A model generated the notes under the pieces. The model worked only from the letters and a program-made list of their open reading frames with translations, was not told the DNA's origin and did no database searches. Positions 10,921 to 23,300 of a stretch of DNA of 64,000 nucleotides are shown here, piece after piece. The translations under genes and the position numbers were made by a program. Position 1 is the stretch's first letter. The number at the start of each line of letters is the position of its first letter. The DNA is from Nematopogon swammerdamellus (lineage: Eukaryota > Arthropoda > Insecta > Lepidoptera > Adelidae), in contig OX336345.1 in assembly GCA_946902875.1 (NCBI GenBank), positions 13,795,395 to 13,859,394 on the forward strand, read 5' to 3'.

Positions 10921-11340
10921 CCTAGATGTACTGGGCTAATAAACTTGAAAATAAAATTGTTTCACATGCATTGTTTCGTTGTTTTATTGTATTATACCTT
11001 CTGGTTATGAGAAATAATAAATAAAGGAATCCCAATAATAATCGAATCGATTATAAATAATTGATTCGATCACGATCACAATAAAATCACAGTGCACATC
11101 TCTTACCGTCAAGGCGCATGGTTAAATTCTCTTTGGGCACATCACATCAGTGTGTGCGTGCGGTCCGCCACCTGAAAGCCTTTTTCAATCCTTCGAATCC
11201 CTCAATCCTGCAATCTTATGCTCCTTGCATGTAGTAGGCGGGCGGTGCATGTTAGTTCCGTCCGACTTCGGCAAGTGATAAATAAGTGATGTTTTGGTGG
11301 TTAAAAACAAAATAACCGGGGTAATATACGAGCCGTTCCG

Positions 11341-11607
11341 TGTAGAGAGCGTTCCAACTAAAAGTTCCCTTCGCCGTTATGTTGGCTCCACCGCCAGTGT
11401 CACTGTCAGTGCTTAAATTCCTGTTGCCAGATTGTGAAGATTATATTACTTAATAATGTAATCGGTATTTACCGTACTAAAAATACTGTAAATACTGATA
11501 ATTACGGGTAAATCTGCACACATAGCAACCCTCAACGCTGTTTTGACAGATAGACAGTGGAGCCAACATAACGGCGAAGAGAACTTTTATATGGAACGCT
11601 CTCTACA
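11341..11607. mobile_element. MITE with about 50-bp inverted ends
   Basis: The left end TGTAGAGAGCGTTCCA...CGCCGTTATGTTGGCTCCAC is mirrored at the right end (GTGGAGCCAACATAACGGCG...TGGAACGCTCTCTACA). The interior is AT-rich. A second copy lacking its left end lies at 11728-11897. Sequence around 11650-11720 (AACGACATGCACCGCCTCAAC) recurs inverted near 45624-45661. Confidence 0.75.
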
Positions 11608-11727
11608 AAGTCTCCAAGTATATAATCTGTGGCTTTTACTCATTTCCTCTGTCACATTTTCGGAAATACAAACGTAACAAAAACGACATGCACCGCCTCA
11701 ACATTAGGTTAGGGTCAATATAAAGAT

Positions 11728-11897
11728 GATTATATTACCTAATAATGTAATCGGTATTTGCCGTACAAAAAATACTGTAAATACTGATAATTAAGGGTAA
11801 ATCTGTACACATAGCAACCCTGAACGCTGTTTTGACAGATAGACAGTGGAGCCAGCATAACGGCGAAGGGAACTTTTTTATGGAACGCTCTCTACTG
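11728..11897. mobile_element. Truncated second copy of the 11341 MITE
   Basis: ATTATATTACCTAATAATG through GGAACGCTCTCTAC matches 11436-11606 of the neighbouring element in the same orientation; the left inverted end is absent. From 11900 to 12390 I see only fragments shared with other repeats. Confidence 0.7.
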
Positions 11898-12394
11898 TAC
11901 AAATTGTCCGAGTATATAATCTGAGGCTTCCAAAAAGTTATGATCTGTGTCACTTTGTTTTTGACGGAGGGAATGAGCGGAGACTTTGTACACGGAACTA
12001 CTCGTCACAGCATCTGGCTACCGGAAATCTTCTCAGAATAAAAACGCAAAACTAACTCCAGGCGCAGTGGCGCACGCGCCGTTATGGGTTTGAGATGACT
12101 TTCGCATACACCTATGACTCACAAACATAACCTTGTCTCCTGTGTAAGGAAGAGTAATAAATAACCGTTGCGACAGCGAGAAACCGCTCGGCATTAGTTC
12201 CTAGGATGAACGTAGTATAGAAAGGACTTAGCCTGCGGAAATCAAACCTGGGTCCAAAAATAAATGGCGACTTCCGCGAATTTATTTTCAATAGCGACGC
12301 ATGTCGTTTTTGTTACGTTTGTATTTCCGAAAATAGAGCTTTCTTACGTGGTTATAAAAAAAATAACCATAATTAACACCGTAACATTGCTTAA

Positions 12395-12476
12395 AAAAAA
12401 ACAAAAGGGACACGAACCCATGGTCGAGATCGAAAAAATAAAAGCCCTACACTCTTACCACTGAACCACCAAATTA
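12395..12476 (-). mobile_element. tRNA-derived SINE head
   Basis: The minus strand reads TGGTGGTTCAGTGGTAAGAG (box A-like) and GGGTTCGTGTCCC (box B-like) about 50 bp apart, followed by poly-T/A. The cloverleaf is degenerate and there is no CCA context, so a SINE head or tRNA pseudogene is more likely than a working tRNA. Confidence 0.55.
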
Positions 12477-12666
12477 CATAAACGACCAAACGAATATCGG
12501 CTTCAGTTGGTTCGCTTCGAGCCGAGTCAACCCGAGCCGTAGGAGTCGCAGGATCGCAGGATCCGCAGGAGCCGCCAGAGCTTTCAGGTGTCAAACGCCT
12601 AGCTGCGAGGTTGTAAAGAGCTATGAGATACTCGTCATAAAACGCAGTGGATACTGGATTCTCTTT

Positions 12667-13230
12667 TGCGAGGTTTACACTCAGCCGGTCAGCCCTACAG
12701 GGCAGGGAAGAGAGCAGGGCAGTATGCAGCGCGAGAATGTAAACACGATATCGCGCTGATACTCGTCACGCCGCTCGCGCTGCCGATGCTCCCGAAATTG
12801 TCGGTTTTTCGTGCGGGAATCAAAGGACTGGCAGCTTCGACGCGAGTATCGTGTTCACATACATTCATTCAGCCCTCTCGCTCACTTGCCCCCGCCGCGC
12901 CGCCGTTCGTCGAGCTTGTATTGTCTGCGTTCGAAAAACACTCATAATTATTAAATTTAATTATATTTATTTTATTAGATTGATAGAAATCTTTTATTGC
13001 TACAAAACATTTTTACTTATGTAAGAAGTTCGCCGCAAGAACTTCGTCCACCATGACGAGTGAACATGGGCAATAATCGCGGCAGCGGCAGGAGCAGTAT
13101 CATGGGCTGAGTATATACACGATACTCGCGTCGATGCTGCCGCAGAAGTATTTTGGGCAATAATCGCGGCAGCGGGAGGAGCAGTATCAAGGGCTGAGTG
13201 TACGATATCGTGCTGAGTGTAAACCTCGCA
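12667..13230. mobile_element. Non-autonomous DNA transposon, 19-bp perfect terminal repeats
   Basis: TGCGAGGTTTACACTCAGC (12667-12685) is the exact reverse complement of 13212-13230. Inside are repeated motifs ATACTCGCGTCGA and GGCAATAATCGCGGCAGCGG (twice, about 13071 and 13157). No complete transposase is visible. It ends about 210 bp before the SdhC start codon and so may contribute to that promoter region. Confidence 0.75.
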
Positions 13231-13444
13231 TAATCGCATTTGACAGTGACACCTGGGGCAGGCAGGGAGGGTGTTTGTGTGTGTGTGTGCTTTGCTTTGA
13301 GTTTTGGTTGGTCCGTCAGACTCAGTGGTTAGTGCTTTTTGAAATTTTTTGAAATAATTGCTTTGGTTGATTTATCATTGGTTAAATTATCTTACATTTT
13401 GTTCTCTTACAGTTAGCCTACGACGTTCTCGCAATATCTCTACT

Positions 13445-15802
13445 ATGGCGTTGTTTTGCAGCAGGTAACTGGTCTTTATTTGATTATGTAACGTTCCTTA
13501 TAGTTTTTTAGAAATCTATTCAAATTTGCATCAGTTCTAACACATTTTGAAATACAGTTATAGAAGTCGAAAGTGAGAATCCTGCCAAGGTGCTACGGTT
13601 CTGTAAACTATAAATGCAACCATTTAATCCTAACCTCAAAAGCCAAAACACTGCCCTAGATTTTCAGGCGCCCTGGTGACCTGATAATATAGTTTTAATT
13701 GCTATATTACTTATAATTATCTGGGAACTGTTACAGAATCGCCAACAAGCACATTATATCTTCGATCCGAGGTCTCCCCTCAGTGCTGAGTTCTGCCCAG
13801 TACGGACATAAACCTGCGAAGGTGGTGTTCAAGCCGTTCGTGGAGCCGAAGCATGAGGATCACGACCACAGGAACATGAACCTTAAACGACCCATGTCTC
13901 CTCACCTGACCATCTACGCTTACCAGATTACCAGCTTTACTTCCATCACGCACCGAGCTACTGGTATGTTGCCTTATTTTTATAAACAAAATAGGAGTTG
14001 CTGAGGATAGTTCAGAGATTCTAACCCACTACCACCACAAGCAACAATAACCGAATGGAATAGTATTTATTTCTTCTTTACAGCAGGGTGTGAGTGAGCA
14101 ACATATGTATATTCCTGAGATAACTAGATCATTCACCATCGCAGATAAACTGTATCAACAAATTATTATTGTTAACCTGTTGGCTCCCACACATAATGAT
14201 CCCCCCCCCCAGACTCCCGGGTCACTTTCACTTTGCACTCTCACTGCACTTTCTCCGCGTGCACTCGCACAATAAACTGAAGTACCTAAAGTCGTGAAAT
14301 AATAAAGTCAGATCAATAAGCTCTGTTTGCACTTATAGCCAATGAAATTATCCAAAAAACTATATTAAACGAGTGAGGATTTACTTAGTTAGAAGAACAG
14401 ACAGATATTTTTAACTTCAGGAAAAACAAAACACGCCCTGACATTTTTTCCCAATTTTTCTTATTCAAAATTGACAAATCCCCTTTACATTCATTGAAAC
14501 TTATCAACAAATACTGGTCAAGTGCGAGGCGGACTCGGCCACCCACGTTTCCGCATCACAAGAAAAACATAAAAAAAAAACACGTTTCTTGTATGGGAAC
14601 CCCCTTAATTTTTTACTTTTTCGATTTTTTATTATTTGTTGTTATATCCGCCATAATAACACATATTCTGTGAAAATTTCAACGGGTTACCTATTACGGT
14701 TGAAGATATACAGCCCTCGGGCAGATGGACGGACGGACAGACAGACAGACGGCGTAGGCTTAGTAATAGACTTCCGCACGGGATACGGAAACCTAAAAAA
14801 TAAAAATCTGTACCACAGCACTCAAAACTTACCAATGCAAACTGACCGGAAGTACCAACCAGACCGCTTTCTGACAAGCGCGGTTTCTGACCAAAACCAG
14901 ACCGGTTTTTCGAACAAGCGTATAGTAGTTACTTTCATAAGATGCACACACGCTCCTGCTTTTTCTGGTAAAAAGTGTTAAATACACAAGTATTTTATTA
15001 ATTGAAAATATCTCATTTTACAGTCCATTTTTCTTAATATCGACAATGCGGTCATAAATTGTTCACGTAAAAATTCTGAGTTAACATAGCAACATTATAT
15101 AAGTATTTGTTTTTGACAGTGAACTTTAGTCTTAATTTCGATGTAATAACAAATAATATTGCATTACTATACTTATAATTTAAAACATTGATACAAATAT
15201 TTATGAAAACATCGAAAAGTGCAACGGCATTTGAGCAAGTGAACGCAAATGCACTATACATTGCGCTCACGTACACACCACTACACACACAATTCTCTCC
15301 ATAGACTAATCGAACTGTATCAGATTTGATAATTTTTTACAATGAAAGTCTAAATAAAATGTGTAATATTTTACCATATCTCCCTCACAACACGTACCTA
15401 TGTGTGAATTAGGGACACCTGTGCAGCACAAAGAAAAAAAAAATCAAATTTAAGTTGCATAGTGTGTAAACTTAACATGTCCAAACAATTAGAGATAATA
15501 ATAAATTTTTTCTAGGTATCGTTCTGTCAGGATACGCCATGATACTGGCTTTCGGAGCGTTATTTCTTTCCGACGGAGTCGAAACCTACATCACTATAAT
15601 ACAAAGTTTCGATCTACCCGCACCCATACTATTCTTCATGAAGTTTTGTTTGGCTGTTCCCTTCACCTATCACTTGGCCAATGGGATTCGACATCTCGTT
15701 TGGGATGCAGCAAAATTCTTGACTCTTCCAGAAGTTTACAAGACTGCATACATGGTGTTCATTTTTACAATTCTCATGGGCCTTGCATGTGCTGCTATCT
15801 AA
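13445..15802 (+). CDS. SdhC: Succinate dehydrogenase cytochrome b560 subunit, isoform ending in exon 3a
   Basis: Coding exons 13445-13464, 13737-13963 and 15516-15802 (GT/AG sites, phases 2 and 1) give 177 residues. SdhC is an inner mitochondrial membrane anchor of complex II that binds haem b and ubiquinone. Visible signatures are RPMSPHLTIYAYQ, SITHRATG (Ser76 and Arg80, quinone-site residues by family alignment) and YHLANGIRHLVWD with His135, the expected haem ligand. Three hydrophobic segments lie in the last exon. The N-terminus (MALFCSRIANKHIISSIRG) fits a mitochondrial targeting peptide. No AATAAA or ATTAAA occurs between this stop and exon 3b; TATAAA near 15912 is the nearest variant. 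Confidence 0.9.
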
Positions 15803-16355
15803 TAATGATTTTTATGTGAATTTCTTGTCATTTATTTTGTATGCAATGGAGTAGTGCATATTTTTATTATTTAAAGTTAAATACTACCTGTGCACACATT
15901 GTTTTTCTTTTTTATAAAAAATATGCAACAAAATGTGAAGTTTTTGTATGATAATAAGAAGACATTGACAAAGGTATTTTTCGTCCAACTATTTGTAGTT
16001 TGTGATTTCTTTGATAAAATCAATTTGGTATTTCATTAGATTTTACAAACAGTTTTACAAATTTCCAGGCATGGTTCTCTCTGGATACTTCATCGCGCTG
16101 GGCTGTGGTGCTCTGGTCCTACCGCACGATATTTCCCACTACATCAGCATGATCGAGGGTCTGAACCTCTCTCCGGCCACACTGTTCGCTGCCAAGTTCG
16201 CCCTGGCCACACCTTTTGGCTACCACTTGGCCAATGGCATCAGACACCTGTTGTGGGACACGGGCCGAGCTTTAAGCCTGAAGGAGGTCTACTTGACTGG
16301 ATATACGATGCTGGTTGCTTCTGTAATTATCTCTGCAGCACTCGCCGCTTTATAA
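13445..16355 (+). CDS. SdhC: Succinate dehydrogenase cytochrome b560 subunit, isoform ending in exon 3b
   Basis: The same first two exons can join 16069-16355, which begins in the same phase (GGC ATG GTT) and is exactly as long as exon 3a (287 nt). The product is again 177 residues and keeps YHLANGIRHLLWD with His135. By my hand alignment about 45 of 95 residues agree with exon 3a. Exon 3b looks closer to typical animal SdhC (AKFALATPFGYH). A distal AATAAA at 17273-17278 could end this transcript. Skipping exon 3a, or a fusion through an unspliced 3a, are the alternatives; both exons have intact splice acceptors, frames and stops. Confidence 0.88.
13964..15515. other. SdhC intron 2 with repeat fragments
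   Basis: No gene. It holds a C run near 14202-14211, a segment (14280-14460) that recurs near 46850-47080, and a decayed repeat at about 14530-14800 with the GGACGGACAGACAGACAGAC word typical of moth repeats. Open frames here are not supported. Confidence 0.5.
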
Positions 16356-16866
16356 AATCCTGGTAAATGTTTAAATTTCTCAAAGCAATCCGTACAATGT
16401 ACACATTGGTGTACATTTTCTCTCACTATGCAAAATTTTTTGGAGCGAAATAATTTTTGTTACCTATGTGGCAAAAATGAAAACTTAAGTGCTGTCAAAA
16501 CTCTTAATACTTATTTATATGTTTGTTTGTTTTATTAATGTGTAAGTAAATGTAGGGATATATTTAAAAAATGTAATCATTTATTTCTGGTAGGGTACCT
16601 AGAAGCCCAGCAGATGCCGTCTTGTGCAAATCACATCAATCAATTATTAGCTGGTGATCCTTTTACGAATCTGCCTTTATTGTGATTTTGAAGTACCTAT
16701 ACAATGCGTTTTCATTAACAACATACTACCATAATGTATATAATGAATTGTTCTGATGACTTCATCAACTACATAAGTATATCCAGTTGAATGGGTCATG
16801 AACTCATGATATTGCTTCGTGTAAGATATGCCTGACTTTTGGGCCATCTTAGTCATTGTAAAAGTA

Positions 16867-17234
16867 CAGTAGGCGCTCGGTAATCCGGCGCTCGACAGTC
16901 CGGCACGCCCAGTAGTCCGGGCATTTTTAGCCTCAGCTGACCCGTTCTATAATCCGGCACTACTGTCGGATTATAGAGCGGGGGATTCGGGTGAGCATAG
17001 CAAAATTTGCTCTCGCGCTCAGTCAGGCCCCGACCTTGACAGCGAAACTACATGTCTGTTTTTTTGTTAAATTACGTAGTGTGTGCGCGAAGCGGTTAGT
17101 GATTGAACATGCGCGTCGCTGAGACAAAATGGCGGACAAAAAATATCCCATACAAATCCAATAATCCGGCAGTTCCAGCAATCTGGCATCTATAGGCGAA
17201 AAAATTTGGGTGCCGGATTACCGAGCGCCTACTG
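16867..17234. mobile_element. pogo/Tigger-like MITE (368 bp)
   Basis: The ends CAGTAGGCGCTCGGTAATCC and, reversed, GGATTACCGAGCGCCTACTG are inverted and flanked by TA (16865-16866, 17235-17236), as in Tc1/mariner-pogo elements. The interior repeats TAATCCGGCA-like words. There is no transposase. It lies inside the presumed SdhC 3' untranslated region or just downstream. Confidence 0.85.
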
Positions 17235-17272
17235 TATATTATAAAAATCATTGTCAACAATGTGATAAATAC

Positions 17273-17278
17273 AATAAA
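17273..17278 (+). terminator. Candidate SdhC polyadenylation signal
   Basis: AATAAA, the first canonical hexamer after the exon 3b stop, about 0.9 kb downstream and just past the pogo-like MITE. Confidence 0.45.
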
Positions 17279-17305
17279 ATATTAACAATGGACTGGTAGA
17301 AAAGT

Positions 17306-17311
17306 TTTATT
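17306..17311 (-). terminator. Candidate Tsf1 polyadenylation signal
   Basis: TTTATT on the plus strand is AATAAA on the minus strand, 10 bp after the transferrin stop codon (TAA at 17321-17323). The 3' untranslated region would be very short and would meet the SdhC transcript end. Confidence 0.5.
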
Positions 17312-17320
17312 ATCAAATTA

Positions 17321-20300
17321 TTAGTATTGATTACAACCGATGTAGGTATCGTGGATAGTTTTGAATTTCTTGAAGTCAAAAGTTTCGGTGGTTGCAAGTC
17401 CAGTTGCTGCTTTCTGTAGACAAGAAAAAACATTACTTTTTTACTGTTATCTACCTGAAAAGAGGGAAAAAACCGGTACCCTTATAGGATCACTTTTGTG
17501 TCTGTCTGTCTGTCTGTCAGCTTATATTCTCCGAATCTACTAAACAAAAAAAGTTGAAATTTGGTACATATGTATATAGATTTTGATGACCCATTAACGG
17601 AAGTATAGCGAAAATGAACTAATTTAGATTTTGGGGGACAAATTAGGTCATATTTTTTTTTCATTACAATTTGTATAGGTACTGCGGAACAAGTGTAATT
17701 AATTTGGCATGCGTATGGGGCACATGCATATCAACATAATTTTTTGCTGTCTTTGACAAAATCTACATAAAATGAAATAATACCTAATAGTCACTTTTGT
17801 CTATTTTTCTTACACAACTTTGCATGTCGTAACAACCTGGTTAACAAACATTTTGACAAAAGTAAGCTAAATGTTCGCACTACACTTTAAAATGTGTTAC
17901 ATCATGCTTGTAAATGTATTTAATAATAGGTATATACAAGATATACCTATTATATTATTTAGGGAATGAAGTTTTTTTCATAATAAGTAATAATACTCAC
18001 ATTGAAAATAACATTATCATTCTTCAAGTACTCCCCGTACATATTGAAAAGCTCCGGCTTATCGGCGTAGAGGTCGGCGAGGCTGAGCGGCGTGTGGGCT
18101 ATCGAGACATCCCCCAGGAAGTCGGTCGCGGAGAGCCAGGCGCGCGAGGGCGCGAGCGCGACGTTGCACGTGCCGAAGTTGGAGAGAGTGTCGCGACCTC
18201 CGTTCTCTTTGTTCAGGCAGAGCAGTTCGTACTCCGACTCCTCTAGCTTGCTCAAGTCTAGACCTGTGCGTTCAACCATATGTTAATGCAATACATTTTT
18301 ATTCGGTTGAACTTACAACTCAATAATATTATTATTTGAAAAATAAAATGTATTTGAATATAATAATAGTAACAAAAGAATTCTGGATAAGGCATAATTT
18401 CATCGCGCACGTGAAACGTAGACATGTGTACCTGTGTGTGACCCTTTCACACTTGTCGACTCCATACCTGTATAAACAAGTGTGTCACAAACAGTGGCGG
18501 CTGGTGACTTAAGTGACCGGCAGTGCGCTAAGTACCTACCTAGGTACTTAAATACCAAATTTCCCAACACATTCCCGTCATGTTATTTTAAGATCGGGAC
18601 TTACGAATTTTTTAAACGCCTGCGTACGTACCTAGTATGAATATTCTTAAGATACTCAATGAGTTGCAAAAAAACAAGGAAAAAAATCCAAACAAGTTTT
18701 TTAACTCATTTTTAGTACCTTTATGAACACACCCATAGACCACAACACTACTGCAGCTTTCAAAAAGAAAACAGTAGTAATGTCCCAAAAATACTTCAAA
18801 AAGTATATAAAAATAAAAGCATTTGAAAAGTAGGAATTGAACCCGGGATCACCTGATTGTAAAGCCTTACCTTTATCCAACGCTTAGGCAAATATCGGCA
18901 CCACTTAATTCACAGTATCACGCTACAGAAAGCACAAAACCTAACCATATTCCATTTTAAATATTCGCGCGCTAACGGGTATGTGACATCATCACATGAC
19001 AGCGCAGCGCGCTGACTCTAGGCAGACGGACTCACAAGCAGAACGAATCGCCCGCGACGTGTCGCACGCGCGTCTATCCACAATATACTGTCCTTCTTTT
19101 TCCGTCGTGTGTCACACGCAGAATGCAACCTTGTTCCACACATAATCGTATTAAGAGTGTTTTGTTTCACGCGGCGGGGCAGCGGCGTTTGACATTTTCT
19201 CATAGTAGACGTTCGCGGTGTTTTGTAATGCACTCGGCGGCGAGCTCGGCGGCGATACGTCGTATGTAGTACGTATTACGTACAGCAAAATCGTGCCTTG
19301 TTGTCTAGGAAATAGGAACGAATTCAGTTTGATATTTTTACTTCGATCGGTGACAATCATGGAGAATGTTTAATATTTTAATTTATTTATTTCTTTCGGG
19401 TGAAGGCGCTATATTTTGTGGTAGTGCGGCGCACGAGCGCACTTAAGGGCCAGCCGCCACTGGTCACAAATCGTTTAACAGACCTTTAGAGGTAACGATT
19501 CTGACTTGAAACTTTATGAAACATATTATTCTTTTAATGAGAAATATTTGTCGAAGAGCTCTAATTTTTGTAATAGTCTATACTCACTTGACATAAATGC
19601 CACATCAGCGCGGTTGTCTTTCAAGCAATCCGCAGGGTCATTTGTCTCAAAACCAGGTTTACACTGCTTCGTCAGAGCCTCTCTGCTTTCGCCTAAACCA
19701 ATATACTTACTATATTAGTCATACATAACATTACACAGTATTGCCGACAATTCTTGAGAATGAGTGTTGTTTTACCTGTGGGGTTGTTTTCCAATTTGTT
19801 AGCTCCTGGTAAACAGGAACCTCCAGAGAAGAATTGGGACAGGTATTTCAATCTTGGACACTGAAATTTATAACGTTCTGTTTAGTATGCGTTTTTAAAT
19901 AATATATGGAAACCTTCGATATTTATTTTTTCCATCTACGATGGAAACTCTTAGCCAGCTTCAGGGTTACCTGACTAGGTGTGATGATGTTTTTGGAAAT
20001 GAGGTGGTACACAGGAGCGTAGAGTCCTTCAAATGTACCGTAACTGCTGTGGCAAGACCTAGAAAAAGAAAAAATAAACAAATGTATTTTGATCAGTCAT
20101 ATGACATATAATTTCCTTTGAGGGAAGTAATTAAAATGATAAATAAAAGATTTCCTCTATAGGGGCCAAACACATTGTCCCAAGGACGGATGCAGCATTC
20201 CCCCTCTGAGGGCCTAGTCCGAGTTAACGTGACAGCTACGTAAACGTCAAAATTTGACGTTTACGTAGCTGTCACGTTAACTCGGACTACCGATCGAATT

Positions 20301-23300
20301 GAGTTTTTATGTATGGGAGCACAATACGCTCACCGCGGCGCCACTATAGAGCTCCATACATAAAAACTCAATTCGATCGGTATTTGATGTTTACGTAGCT
20401 GTCACGTAAACTCGGACTAGGCCCTCTGAATGGCGATAGAAACACGCTGACGGAAAAATGCTGCAACTCGCCGGTCACCTGAACATTCTATTAACTGTTT
20501 GCCAATTTTGGGGGCGAACTTACACGCGTCATTGCTCCATGGGCCAAGCGTCTCCACGGCAAAGGCGAGGAACTCAAATCTGTCCTTTAAACCACTATAT
20601 ACGGAATGTTTGTGGGCCTCAGCCTATATCTATATCAGATCTATATCTTGACATCAGATATAAATCAGATTATTATGAATGTAGAGCAGCCTTCGAGAGA
20701 AGCAACTTTTTTTTATCAAACTGACAGCTGTATTGTATTTAATATTGCATAGAGTATTGTCCTGTAGCCATAGAGTAATATTTGTTATATACAGTGCGAC
20801 AAGGCTTCAAATGAACGTGGCTGACAGCTGAACTAACGCCACCACAGTGCTGCCAGATGACCGTCTCGCGTTTCACCCGTTCACGCGTATGTTAGTATCA
20901 CTTCTTAATCTGTGGTGTTGTTAGCAGAAATCTGTTCTTCTAGTCTATATGTTATTTTATTAGAGAGCAAGTCTTCCTAAAATTCAATACATAAAATAAA
21001 AAATAAGTAAGTACCTACCTACTTACCTTATAGGTACTATACATACATTTTCTTTTGCAGCAATATTTTCCCCTAGTGTAAGGAAATTTTCAAAATTGAC
21101 GATTCTAATGCTGCAGCAGCGCCCTCCCATAAACGTCATCCACGTTCTTTTCAAGCCTTGTCACACTGTACCTGTAGCTTTTTTACACGAGCGCCTCGGG
21201 GAATCGTTCCACGCATTTTAAGAAGTGCTAAAGGTGCCCATGGACATTCAGATTGCGTTGATGCTTAGCATTCGCAACGCTCACACGTTGCGAATGCTAA
21301 GCTGGTCTGACATTACATGACATAAATTAATTTAATTGTTAAGGTTATAACCAAACGGTTATAACTAATATAATTTAATAAAAAAATCATCATCAGCCTG
21401 TATCGGTTCACTGCTGGACATAGGCCTCTCCCAAGGCACGCCACCACACGCGATATTCCGCTCTTCTCATTCATCCACACCCGGCTACCTTTTTTAGGTC
21501 ATCTGTCCACGGCGGGGGTCGTCCCATGCTACGTTTGCTTGTAAGTACCTGGCCTCCATTCGAGCACCCGTCTATCTCAGTGGTTGTCGGGTCTGCGACA
21601 GATGTGCCTAGCCCACTGCCACTTCAGCTTGCTAGTTCTTTATGGTATTTCTTCATTAGGGTTAATAATGTAGCTATAATAATTATTAAATTAATTGAAT
21701 TTACCGTTTTCCTTTGAGATCCTCGATATTGTTGAATGCTGAGCCCTTTTTCACTACCGCTACTGCGTAAGGTGCTGTCTTGGCTACTCCATATACCTCG
21801 TGGAACACTGGGTGAAGGTTATACTTGATGGAAGCACTCGCCACTCGCCTTCCTTCTACCAATGTAAGGTCCGCACCGTTGTCACGCACCTGTCAAATGC
21901 AACCCTCATTATAGATCTTGTAAAGACATGAATGAACCAACAGCTAATGTGTATCTATTATATTTTACCTGATTACCATGAATCCCAACAATCTCAGCTA
22001 AATCTAGGTTTACTCAATGGATCTCACTTAGAATTCGGTGACATTGTTATGAAAATTATATTCTCACCACTAATAACTTATGGAACCTTCGTTTGCAAGC
22101 TTTCAGCAATGCAAAAATTAAGCGATACCTCTGGTATACATATTTTAATAAACTTTTTTTTTGTAGAAAGCGCAACATGTGGCGTCGAGCCACCCATAAG
22201 GTGTATAACGACGCCCATGGACATTCGGTCGTACGCAGGGGTTGCGAATGCCATACCGGCCGGACAGGTGCCTATTCACGCCTCTCTTGAAGGACCCGAG
22301 ACTATACTTGATGGGAAAGAAAAGAGCGTTCCATAGTTTACCAGTTCTGTGGATGAAAGATCTGCAGAACCGGACGGAACGAACCATAATTGGTACCTAC
22401 GCACGCATTCGCAGTAATTCCAGTGTATAGGCATGCAATCCCCGCCCAGTTCGCGTTGTGTGTGCGGAGGTGGAAAGGGGACGGCGACATCGCTTGAAAC
22501 AGCTCATATATTTTTTAGTTATGTATGGATTTGGAGAGGCCTATGTTCAGCAGTGTACCCATGCAGACTGATGATGAAGATGGCGATGATGATGAGGTAC
22601 TTACTAGTTTCAAACATTCATCTTCACTATTCTCCTGCACACAGTCGAGCGTAGGTCGAATGTCACGGCTGAACGCAAACACGGACATTGTGCGACACTT
22701 GGACAGTGCCACATTTGACGTCACACACAATCTGCAATAATGTGATATTTGATCAGTTTATTACAATTTTTTATTTAATATTGATTTTAATTTTATTGTA
22801 CCCAATAACAAAGCTTGACCAGACACTGATTCAGAACAGCCTAGACAAACATTTAAAGGGGCATAGTAATATAAACAAAAACAACCCACCAGTGAAAATT
22901 TACACAAATACCAAAATAAATAAAATAATAATAATACCTAGTTTAATATAAAACAAGTAAATATTTCGAAATTTAGTAGGTGTTAACTATGCCAGAATTT
23001 AAGCTAATAGCTGACTATGAATGTGTGCAATGAATACTGTGTAAGCAAGTACCTACCTGACAAGTGGCTCAGGAGCGCCATGCCCTCTCTCTATGACATC
23101 TGTGTAATTAGCTTTGTTCAAGTAGTCTCTTGGCTTTATAGGTATATTCTCCGCTACATGGTGGATCTTTTCAGCCAGACCGAGTACTTTGGTGAACCAG
23201 TCTGCCTTGCTTGCGGCTCCTAGAAATAATTTCGCATTGTTTTAGAATTATATTCAATATTCTTTAAAATTATTCATCTTCTTCATAATAAAATAATACA

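Noticed and set aside
13310..13350. Iron-responsive element before SdhC (CAGTGG loop)
   Set aside because: Bases on either side of CAGTGG do not form the required stem and there is no bulged C in place.
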